Of a DNA stretch of 5,468 nt, positions 1 to 5,468 are shown in pieces. The notes under the pieces are model-generated. The model did no database searches. It was not told the DNA's origin and saw nothing but the letters and a program-made list of their open reading frames with translations. The stretch spans positions 14,934 through 20,401 of the forward strand of contig MEQN01000068.1 of NCBI GenBank assembly GCA_001770235.1, written 5' to 3'. Each line of letters starts with the position of its first letter. Within the stretch, counting starts at the first letter, position 1. Position numbers and translations under genes: made by a program. The stretch is from Betaproteobacteria bacterium RBG_16_58_11. GTDB taxonomy: Bacteria > Pseudomonadota > Gammaproteobacteria > Burkholderiales > Thiobacteraceae.

Positions 1-525
1 TTTATTTTTCCGCATGCCGCCGAGCAGCCGGTCACATTGAATGGCGGCTATGTCATGCCCAGTTGGTATGACATTATCGGTTTGCATGCGGACGCACCCG
101 AGGATGAAGCCGGCATCCGCGCATCCCTGGCTTACCTCGATCGCTTGATCGAACGTGAGCTGCAACGCGGTGTCATTTCCCGGCGCATCGTGCTCGCCGG
201 CTTCTCCCAAGGCGGCAATATCGCCTTGAATGGCGCGCTGCGTTATCCCCAGCCGCTCGCCGGGGCCTTGATCCTATCTTCGTACCTGGGCTTGAAACAC
301 CGCTTGGCGGCGGAAGCCAGCGCATCCAATCGCACGCTGCCGATTTTCATGGCGCATGGCGACGTAGATGACATCGTGCCCTATGCGCTGGCTGATGGCT
401 CGCGTGCCATCTTGACGCAACTCGGCTACCGGGTGGAATGGCACGAATATGCGATGCCGCACACGGTGTGCGCGCAAGAGGTGGGGGATATCGGGAATTG
501 GCTGGCTAAGGTGCTGGCGGCTTGA
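1..525 (+). CDS. Alpha/beta-hydrolase, phospholipase/carboxylesterase family (5' end outside window)
   Basis: The reading frame is open from base 1 and ends at TGA 523-525, giving 174 residues. It begins in FIFPHAAEQPVTLNGG, which matches the conserved FPxAPxxPVTxNGG segment of the phospholipase/carboxylesterase (Abhydrolase_2) family, so the TTG at 37 is internal and not the true start. The nucleophile elbow GFSQGG is at window residues 67-72 (Ser69), the acid is probably Asp123 in HGDVDDIVP, and the base is His154 in MPHTVC, so the Ser-Asp-His triad is complete. The family is usually about 220 residues, so roughly 45-50 N-terminal residues are missing. Known members are cytoplasmic serine hydrolases that cleave short-chain or lysophospholipid esters; the actual substrate cannot be read from the sequence. 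The gene converges on the minus-strand gene ending at 650, with a long stem-loop between them. Family assignment is firm, function beyond esterase is open. Confidence 0.93.
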   Translation, partial: FIFPHAAEQPVTLNGGYVMPSWYDIIGLHADAPEDEAGIRASLAYLDRLIERELQRGVISRRIVLAGFSQGGNIALNGALRYPQPLAGALILSSYLGLKHRLAAEASASNRTLPIFMAHGDVDDIVPYALADGSRAILTQLGYRVEWHEYAMPHTVCAQEVGDIGNWLAKVLAA

Positions 526-528
526 TCT

Positions 529-624
529 GAAAAAGGCTTTTCACCGCGAAGGACGCTAAGGGACGCGAAGGAAAAAACGTTTTTGAATTACCTTCGCGTA
601 CCTTAGCGTCCTTCGCGGTTCATG
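529..624. repeat. Long inverted repeat (stem-loop element), copy 1
   Basis: The left arm 543-571 and right arm 591-619 are inverted copies of 29 bases with one mismatch (G562 against A600), built on the unit CGCGAAGGACGC. The 19-base loop (572-590) contains the 12-bp palindrome AAAAACGTTTTT (573-584). The element is preceded by GAAAAAGGCTTTT (529-541), a flank shared with the second copy near 4198. It starts within a few bases of the esterase stop codon and lies between convergent genes, so its transcript hairpin could end transcription from both sides. That role is inferred. Repeats of this CGCGAAGGACGC type are common between genes in proteobacteria; no transposase is present. Confidence 0.85.
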
Positions 625-652
625 CTTTTAACTCTGTGTACTCCGTGGTTCA
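625..652 (-). repeat. ACCACGGAGTACACAGAG-like intergenic repeat module
   Basis: Read on the minus strand the segment is TGAACCACGGAGTACACAGA followed by GTTAAAAG. It resembles the ACCACGGAG-ACACAGAG type of short repeat that often sits beside CGCGAAGGACGC repeats in proteobacterial intergenic DNA (recalled, not searched). It directly abuts the stem-loop element, and its leading TGA is the stop codon of the gene at 650-2371. Only one copy is in the window, so its status as a repeat rests on recall. Confidence 0.5.
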
Positions 653-2371
653 GCCGTTTTTAGACTTCACGTCGCTTTTCGCGAGCACTTCGAACGAGGC
701 GCGCAGCCAGTCATCGCCGCGCTCCACGGCTTGCTTCAAGCGGATGTGATAGGTGAAGCCCTTCGCATTGAACCAGAGCTCGCGCCCCTTGGCGTATTCC
801 GCGCTTTGCAATATCAGCGAATCCACTTGCCCCCCCTGCTGATCGGCTTGGGCCGCCTTGAGGTAGAGCGCGGAGACCGGCAGCACGAAGCCGACCGAAT
901 CGATGCCATCGATGCTCAGCGGACGATCCTCGGATTTGTCCGCGCGCAACATCAGCGCCATCGGCCGCTCGGCGATGACTTCGATGCCCACATACTGCTG
1001 CTGGGGGCTGATTCGCCGCATGCGGCGGATCACGCCCACGTTCCAATGGCCTTTCTTCTCCGGTTTCAGCCCGACCAATTTGCCGAGCCGCACCCAATCG
1101 CCGGCCTGGTCGTTGATGTTCGCGCCGTAGCCGCCTTCGCTTTCGTTCTCCATCACCCAGCGCTCGTGCGCGGCGGCATGTTCGATTTTTTCTTCCCTGC
1201 CCTGGCCGAGCTTGACCTGGGTGCGTTGAGTGACAAAACCATAGAGATGCACATCCACCATTTCCGCGTAGCTGAGATCGCCCGTATTAACTGCGCTTGC
1301 AGGGCGCGCCGTGCGCGCGTTGTCGGCGCGCACATTGAGGCCGATATCGTTTAGGCCGCGCACCACTTCGATCGACTGCATGATGTGCTTGCGCTCGAAC
1401 GCGCGCTGCACGCGCTTGACCCCGGTGGGCGCCCAAAAATAGGCGATGCGTTCCAGCAATTCCAGGCAAGTCGGCAGCTTGCAATCTTCGGTCAGCCCCA
1501 GCCTGGCCGGCAGCGCCCCCGCCGTGAGCTGGGCGCGCAACTGATCGAGCTTTTCCTTCAAGCCGTAGGTATCCCAATAGCGCAGGTTTTCCTGCGGCAC
1601 GACCCGGCGCACCCGATGCGCGCCGCGATTTTCATTCAAGTCGAGATAGAACGTATGTTGCGTCGGCTTGAACTCGCGCTCAATCTGGATGCCTTGCACC
1701 AGCATCGGCAACCAGCGCTCGATCATGTACAACTGACGCGGCGCCAGGCTGCCGGTGTTCAGCGTTTCCAGCATCAGCGCTTGCAAATAGAGATCGGCGA
1801 CGGAAGTTTCCTGCCCGTCCGCGTAGAGTTTCAGCGGTTGGCGCTCGAATTCTTCGTACTCCGCGAAGTGATACAGATTGTGCAGCCGCTTCCATAATTT
1901 TGGATTGGCCTCGGTGTAGCGGTAATAGCTCCACTTCGCGTCCAACGCGAAATAATTCACCGCGCGCGCGGTCAACAGCGGGATCGACGGCCCGATGCGG
2001 CTGCCCGTCGGGTTGCCGATGTATTCCATCAGGTGGCCATGGTAGGCGCGCAAAATTTCCTGGTAATACACCAGCACCGTATTCCACAGCCGGCTTTCCA
2101 TCATGCGCGACATGCGGGGATTTTGCAGATATTGATCGCGCAGCATTTCCAGCGCGTCCTGCGCGCCTTGATCCAGGGCGGTGACCACGGCCAGCCGCTC
2201 TTTCGTGGTCGGCAGCCCCTGGTCGCAGTATTCCCTGATCTGCTCTACCACCGCTTCGATCGTTGCGACGGCGTCGCCCATGGGCAATTCTTCCATCCAG
2301 CGCGTGATGGAGAGCACATCCGTGAGCGGCGGAATCGGCTTGCGCCCGAGAGTAGCGAGAAATTTCAGCAT
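650..2371 (-). CDS. Large PilZ-like domain protein, downstream paralog
   Basis: This encodes 573 residues starting at ATG 2371-2369; a weak AGG lies about 6 bases upstream (minus-strand TTTTAGGCAGCC before ATG). There is no signal peptide or membrane segment, so it is probably cytoplasmic. Residues 1-340 are mostly amphipathic helix-like sequence that I cannot name. Residues 378-470 look like a PilZ domain: R383-TQV-K387 in the place of RxxxR, then N409-E-S411-EG-G414 (NxSxxG), then a beta-rich stretch GKLVGLK, HWNVGVIRR and VGIEV. Residues 471-573 form a further extension also found in the neighbour. PilZ domains bind cyclic-di-GMP; here the second arginine is lysine, so binding may be weakened or lost. 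The start is 47 bases from the end of its paralog at 2419-4080, suggesting one transcript. The stop codon lies in a repeat module. The gene is certain, the PilZ assignment moderate, the biological role unknown. Confidence 0.7.
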   Translation of the reverse strand: MLKFLATLGRKPIPPLTDVLSITRWMEELPMGDAVATIEAVVEQIREYCDQGLPTTKERLAVVTALDQGAQDALEMLRDQYLQNPRMSRMMESRLWNTVLVYYQEILRAYHGHLMEYIGNPTGSRIGPSIPLLTARAVNYFALDAKWSYYRYTEANPKLWKRLHNLYHFAEYEEFERQPLKLYADGQETSVADLYLQALMLETLNTGSLAPRQLYMIERWLPMLVQGIQIEREFKPTQHTFYLDLNENRGAHRVRRVVPQENLRYWDTYGLKEKLDQLRAQLTAGALPARLGLTEDCKLPTCLELLERIAYFWAPTGVKRVQRAFERKHIMQSIEVVRGLNDIGLNVRADNARTARPASAVNTGDLSYAEMVDVHLYGFVTQRTQVKLGQGREEKIEHAAAHERWVMENESEGGYGANINDQAGDWVRLGKLVGLKPEKKGHWNVGVIRRMRRISPQQQYVGIEVIAERPMALMLRADKSEDRPLSIDGIDSVGFVLPVSALYLKAAQADQQGGQVDSLILQSAEYAKGRELWFNAKGFTYHIRLKQAVERGDDWLRASFEVLAKSDVKSKNG

Positions 2372-2418
2372 GGCTGCCTAAAACAATATAGGTATTTTGT
2401 ACTAAGCAAAAGCAGATT

Positions 2419-4080
2419 TCATGCCACCAAGCGAAACATGAGCAAATCAAATTCATCGGCATGCATCGCATGGCTTGTCACCGTCATCAGATCGCACGAC
2501 GCGCCGTGGACCCACTCGAAATACGGTTCTTGGTCATACGTCGCGTACGGCAGCAATAACACGCCAATGTCCCGGCCTTGCGGCAAGCTCAGCAGAATAC
2601 CGTTGCGGTATTCGTAACTCGGCGCTTCCCTGTGTTTGTCCCATGCGGCAAGCTGTGCCGCGTCCAGCGGCCGCAGCCGCACCGTGCGCGGCTGCTCGCT
2701 CAGTATTTGAATGCCGACGCGGCCATTTTTCCCCGGCTCCAGCTCCACGCGCCGTATCACGCCCACGCCCCAATGTTCCCCGCCCTCGCGCTTGAACCCG
2801 ATGAGCTTTCCGGCGCACAGCCAATCCCCGGCGGGGCTCGGCACATCGGCGCCCAAGCCGCCGCCGCTTTCATCGCGCACGACCCAACTCTCCGTTAACG
2901 CGTCCTCTTTGGGCGGCATCGGCTCATCGGCCTCGGCTAAGCGCTGCCGGGTGCGTTCGGTGACAAAGCCATAACGCTGGAGGTCGGCCTGTTCCAAGCC
3001 TTCCCGGTTTCCCGGCGCTTTGGCCATTGCAATGCTGTCACCCTTGGCGACATTTCGACGAATTTCATTCACATCGAAAACGATCATCACCCGGCTCAGT
3101 ACTTCACTCCGGTCTTGCCCGCGCGCCGGGGGCGCCGGCGACCAATGCCGCGCCACATGACGCAGCATCCGCACCACCTCGTCCGGCGCCAACGGCGTCA
3201 AGGCCGGAAACGCATCCAAGGCGCCCTGCTGTTCGATGGCGCGCGCATCCAACTCGGCTTGGCGATAACTATTGCCCGCACCGAAGAAACGGCTGTGCCC
3301 GGTGAGTTGGCCCGAAGGAATGCGCCGCGACGGCGCTTGGCCAGCATCGAGATCGAAGTAATAGCCGGCCTCGGGCGAGGCCTGGCGTTGACACACAAAC
3401 AGCGCGGCATAGCGCAGCGCCAAGCAATCCGCGATCTCGATTTCGCGCGGCAGCAAATTCTGCGGCGAAGCCATCTCGCGCAGGAACAAGCGCGCCCACG
3501 CCTGCATCACCGGCTCCGGCACACCCGCTTGCGCCGTTTCGGCCAGCGCGAATAAGCGCCCCAGCTCGCGCCAGATGCGCGCATCCACTGCGCAATAACG
3601 CATGCGCGCCAGCTTGGCTTGCTCGCTTAAGGCCGCCAGCGCGCATCCGGTCAGCGCCGCCCATTCGCCGCCTGCGTCCGGCTCGCGTTCGTGCCATTCG
3701 AAGGCGAAGCTTGCATACGCTTGTTCCGCGCTGCGCCAATAGCCGGTGAGCGCAAGCCACAAGCGCGCTTCCTGCGCTGCCTGGCCGCGCAACAGCGCCA
3801 AGTAGTCGGCATACAGTTTGGCCGTAATCGGTGCGGCCGCGCGGTCGAGCACACGCGCCACCGCTGCGCGATTGGATAAAGGCAGATCCTTGACGGCCAA
3901 AGAATCCAGCATCGCCGCGATCTCGCGCAACGCGGCATAGGCGTCGTGCGCCGGCAGCGCGGCGAGCCATGCCTCGGCTTCCTCCACGGTCGTTGGGGGC
4001 GGATCGTGGCGCGGCCGCCGGCCGAGCCAATCTCGGAGGCTATCTGGGGTAGGGAAAAAGCTCGGCTTGAATGCGAACAC
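2419..4080 (-). CDS. Large PilZ-like domain protein, upstream paralog with full RxxxR and DxSxxG
   Basis: This encodes 553 residues from a GTG start (4080-4078), chosen because GGAG lies 5 bases upstream. No signal peptide or membrane helix is seen. The N-terminal 300 or so residues are Ala-rich and helix-like, and match the paralog at scattered points such as LPxxDAxA (42-49) and YYFDLD (240-245). Residues 371-464 resemble a PilZ domain: R376-TRQ-R380 (RxxxR), D403-E-S405-GG-G408 (DxSxxG), then GKLIGFK, HWGVGVIRR and RVGIQIL. By hand count, residues 399-464 align without gaps to residues 405-470 of the paralog with 31 of 66 identical. Both signature motifs of cyclic-di-GMP-binding PilZ domains are intact, so it may be a second-messenger receptor; this is inference from motifs. 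The C-terminal 90 residues also align with the paralog. It is the first gene of the probable two-gene unit. Compared with the paralog it is richer in Ala and Arg. I cannot assign a specific process. Confidence 0.72.
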   Translation of the reverse strand: MFAFKPSFFPTPDSLRDWLGRRPRHDPPPTTVEEAEAWLAALPAHDAYAALREIAAMLDSLAVKDLPLSNRAAVARVLDRAAAPITAKLYADYLALLRGQAAQEARLWLALTGYWRSAEQAYASFAFEWHEREPDAGGEWAALTGCALAALSEQAKLARMRYCAVDARIWRELGRLFALAETAQAGVPEPVMQAWARLFLREMASPQNLLPREIEIADCLALRYAALFVCQRQASPEAGYYFDLDAGQAPSRRIPSGQLTGHSRFFGAGNSYRQAELDARAIEQQGALDAFPALTPLAPDEVVRMLRHVARHWSPAPPARGQDRSEVLSRVMIVFDVNEIRRNVAKGDSIAMAKAPGNREGLEQADLQRYGFVTERTRQRLAEADEPMPPKEDALTESWVVRDESGGGLGADVPSPAGDWLCAGKLIGFKREGGEHWGVGVIRRVELEPGKNGRVGIQILSEQPRTVRLRPLDAAQLAAWDKHREAPSYEYRNGILLSLPQGRDIGVLLLPYATYDQEPYFEWVHGASCDLMTVTSHAMHADEFDLLMFRLVA

Positions 4081-4085
4081 AAACG

Positions 4086-4089
4086 CTCC
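4086..4089 (-). promoter_or_regulatory. Ribosome binding site for the 553-residue protein
   Basis: The minus strand reads CCCGGAGCGTTTGTG. GGAG is followed by a 5-base spacer and the GTG codon at 4080-4078, which decides the start of that gene. Confidence 0.65.
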
Positions 4090-4131
4090 GGGAATGAACC
4101 GATACGTGGTTTATCGCCCGAAATAGCCGGA

Positions 4132-4161
4132 TATTGAGGAAACGGGGGAAAGGATGCTCAA
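4132..4161 (-). promoter_or_regulatory. Possible weak sigma70-type promoter for the paralog pair
   Basis: On the minus strand TTGAGC (4161-4156) and TCAATA (4137-4132) are 18 bases apart, about 50 bases upstream of the GTG start. The -35 box matches TTGACA at four of six positions and the -10 box is a poor match to TATAAT. It lies downstream of the stem-loop repeat, where a promoter independent of lplT would be expected. It is a guess by eye and other pairings are possible. Confidence 0.2.
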
Positions 4162-4197
4162 AATTTAGCGTGATGAGTCATTTCTGAAGGAATTTTA

Positions 4198-4291
4198 GAA
4201 AAAGCGTTTTACCGCAAAGGACGCAAAGATACGCGAAGGACTTCGACAGCTATTTGTACCTTCCTTTGCGTACCTTCGCGTCCTTCGCGGT
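4198..4291. repeat. Long inverted repeat (stem-loop element), copy 2
   Basis: The left arm 4211-4240 and right arm 4262-4291 are inverted copies of 30 bases with four differences, around a 21-base loop (4241-4261). It is built on the same unit as copy 1 (CGCAAAGGACGC / CGCGAAGGACGC), and the flank GAAAAAGCGTTTT (4198-4210) matches the left flank of copy 1, so both copies lie in the same orientation. The loops are unrelated in sequence. It separates lplT from the downstream paralog pair and could act as a terminator or RNA-stability hairpin; this is inferred. Confidence 0.85.
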
Positions 4292-4302
4292 CAAGCTCTT
4301 CT

Positions 4303-4320
4303 GCCGGCAAGGATGCCGGC
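4303..4320. repeat. GCCGGC hairpin repeat
   Basis: GCCGGC at 4303-4308 and 4315-4320 can pair around a six-base loop AAGGAT. The string TGCCGGCAAGGATGCCGGCG looks like the short GCCGGC-type repeats common between proteobacterial genes. It sits 11 bases after the copy 2 stem-loop and 20 bases past the lplT stop codon in the direction of lplT transcription. Confidence 0.5.
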
Positions 4321-4330
4321 GCTACACGCC

Positions 4331-4351
4331 CCCCCGACGCTTAGGCGGGGG
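4331..4351 (-). terminator. GC-rich hairpin spanning the lplT stop codon
   Basis: CCCCCG (4331-4336) can pair with CGGGGG (4346-4351) around a nine-base loop that holds the TAA stop of lplT. An alternative fold pairs CGC 4338-4340 with GCG 4345-4347 inside a four-bp outer stem. No U-run follows on the minus strand, so it is not a classical intrinsic terminator. It might slow or end transcription together with the next hairpins. Confidence 0.25.
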
Positions 4352-5468
4352 ATTTCCAGCGCGTGAGGCGCAAGAGCGTGAGCAGCGTCATGAGCACGAT
4401 AATCGCCAGGCCGAAGCCTTCGGCCAGGGGAATCACCGGCCACTCGGCTTTACGCGCGGCGGTGAACGCGCCGACCAGGGTCAACATGGCGATGCCTTCA
4501 CTGAAATTTTGCACCGCAATGGCGTGGCCGGCGCCGACGGTTTCGTGGCCGCGTTCTTGCAACAGTGCATTCAAGGGCACCACATAAAATCCGCCACAGG
4601 CGCCGATCAGCACCAGCAGCCCGATGGCGACATACAAGTGCGTGGCATGGGCGAATATCCACACGCCCACGCCCAGCAGCAAGCCCCCGATCAGCGCGCG
4701 ATTGACCGTTTGCAGATTGACCCAACGCGCCGCCAACGCTGCGCCCACGGCGATGCCGATCGCCACCACGCCATTCAAGTTGGCGGGGGTGTGGTTGTTG
4801 TCGATCAACAGCGCCACCGGCACCCAGGCCACCAGCATGAAGCGCAAGGTGCTGCCGGCGCCCCAAAACAAGCTGGTGCCCAGGAGCGTAAAGCGCGTTT
4901 CGGGATGGCGGTAGAGTTGTTTGAGCGCATCCCAAAAATCGCGCACCAGTGCAAGCAAGTTGAACGAATCAACCGGATGCGCGGCGGGCAGTTTGGGAAT
5001 GCGCAAATTGGCCAGCGCCGCTGCGACATACAGTCCCGCCACGACACCCAAGGCCCAATTCACCGACACGTCCGACAGCCAGCCGCCCAATAAGGCGCCC
5101 AGCAAAATCGCCACAATGGTGGAGCCTTCCATCAAGCCATTGGCTTTCACCAATTTATCCGGCGTCACCAGCTCGCTCAGGATGCCGTACTTGGCCGGCG
5201 AATAAGCCGCCGCGCCCAAGCCCACGATGCCATAGGCCAGCAGCGGATGCAGGCCGAACAACATCGCGAGCGCGCCGAGAAATTTGATCCCGTTCGCCAC
5301 CAGCATCACGCGGCCTTTGGCGTAAGCATCGGCAAACGGCCCGACGAAGGGCGCGAGCAGGATGAAAGCGCCCGCGAAAAACTCTTGCAGCATGGATTCG
5401 AAATAATCGGGGAAGCCGTTGGCTTTGATCAGGCCGATGGCGGCGAACAACAGCGCGTTATCCGCGGC
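4341..5468 (-). CDS. lplT: Lysophospholipid transporter LplT (N-terminus outside window)
   Basis: The frame is open from the right window edge to TAA (4343-4341), giving 375 residues. The first residues AADNALLFAA align with the FGDNALLFA segment near residue 28 of E. coli LplT, so only about 15-30 residues are missing and the TTG at 5450 is internal. Further LplT hallmarks are PFVGPFADAYAKGRVM (window residues 40-55, an MFS motif A-like loop), AYSPAKYGILSEL (88-100), KANGLMEGSTIVAILLG (108-124), TSLFWGAG (198-205) and VPLNALLQERG (297-307). Many hydrophobic segments fit a 12-helix major facilitator protein of the inner membrane. In E. coli, LplT moves lysophosphatidylethanolamine to the inner leaflet, where Aas re-acylates it. 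No aas gene is on the downstream side here; the upstream side is out of view. No frameshift or missing block is seen. The 3' end overlaps a GC-rich hairpin and is followed by repeat elements. Confidence 0.95.
   Translation of the reverse strand, partial: AADNALLFAAIGLIKANGFPDYFESMLQEFFAGAFILLAPFVGPFADAYAKGRVMLVANGIKFLGALAMLFGLHPLLAYGIVGLGAAAYSPAKYGILSELVTPDKLVKANGLMEGSTIVAILLGALLGGWLSDVSVNWALGVVAGLYVAAALANLRIPKLPAAHPVDSFNLLALVRDFWDALKQLYRHPETRFTLLGTSLFWGAGSTLRFMLVAWVPVALLIDNNHTPANLNGVVAIGIAVGAALAARWVNLQTVNRALIGGLLLGVGVWIFAHATHLYVAIGLLVLIGACGGFYVVPLNALLQERGHETVGAGHAIAVQNFSEGIAMLTLVGAFTAARKAEWPVIPLAEGFGLAIIVLMTLLTLLRLTRWKSPA

Noticed and set aside
529..652. CRISPR array suggested by repeated CGCGAAGGACGC units
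   Set aside because: The units are inverted arms of a single stem-loop, without regular spacers or cas genes.
731..1354. 207-codon plus-strand open frame antisense to the 573-residue gene
   Set aside because: Antisense shadow in GC-rich DNA; the minus-strand frame has a convincing conserved paralog, this one has no recognisable motif.
2372..2418. Separate promoter in the AT-rich spacer between the two paralogs
   Set aside because: A TATATT box is present on the minus strand but no -35 element lies at a suitable distance; 47 bases of AT-rich spacer alone do not support it.
1680..2471. 263-codon minus-strand open frame overlapping the 573-residue gene
   Set aside because: It lies in another frame inside a well-supported gene; its translation is Arg/Ala/Gly-rich frame-shadow sequence, and it spans the spacer and the end of the next gene.
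3269..4030. 253-codon minus-strand open frame within the 553-residue gene
   Set aside because: Alternate-frame shadow rich in Arg, Ala and Gly; the 553-residue frame shares motifs and length with its neighbour.
529..4291. A composite transposon or insertion sequence bounded by the two inverted repeats
   Set aside because: No transposase is encoded between them, the repeats are each self-complementary stem-loops rather than element ends, and no target-site duplication is visible.
4254..5093. 279-codon plus-strand open frame opposite lplT
   Set aside because: Gln/His/Arg-rich antisense shadow; the opposite strand is an unmistakable LplT.

Overview
The window looks like a chromosomal segment of a betaproteobacterium. 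The guess rests on the GC-rich coding style, the type of intergenic repeats (CGCGAAGGACGC-like stem-loops and ACCACGGAGTACACAGAG-like units) and an LplT-type transporter. It is inferred from a reading by eye, with no database search, so the genus is left open. Coding density is high and no stretch over 300 bases lacks a gene.

Layout from left to right: (1) 1-525, plus strand, the C-terminal three quarters of an alpha/beta-hydrolase of the phospholipase/carboxylesterase family, cut by the left window edge. (2) 526-649, a convergent intergenic region holding a 29-bp-arm inverted repeat and a second repeat-like module that supplies the stop codon of the next gene. (3) 650-2371 and 2419-4080, both minus strand, two tandem paralogous genes for large soluble proteins of 573 and 553 residues. 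Each has a long helical N-terminal part, a PilZ-like domain and a conserved C-terminal extension. (4) 4081-4340, a 260-base spacer with a ribosome binding site and possible weak promoter for the paralog pair, a second copy of the inverted repeat, a small GCCGGC hairpin and a GC-rich hairpin across the end of the next gene. (5) 4341-5468, minus strand, a lysophospholipid transporter (lplT), cut by the right window edge.

On the minus strand the order of transcription is lplT, stem-loop repeat, the 553-residue protein, the 573-residue protein, stem-loop repeat. The esterase converges on this block from the other side. The paralogs are 47 bases apart and are probably one transcription unit. lplT and the esterase both act on ester lipids or esters in general, but nothing seen here ties them to the paralog pair.

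The most interesting item is the paralog pair. Both proteins carry a D/N-x-S-x-x-G motif 26-27 residues after an Arg-x-x-x-Arg/Lys motif, the signature arrangement of cyclic-di-GMP-binding PilZ domains. The upstream copy keeps both arginines; the downstream copy has lysine in place of the second. I do not recognise a named function for the full-length proteins.
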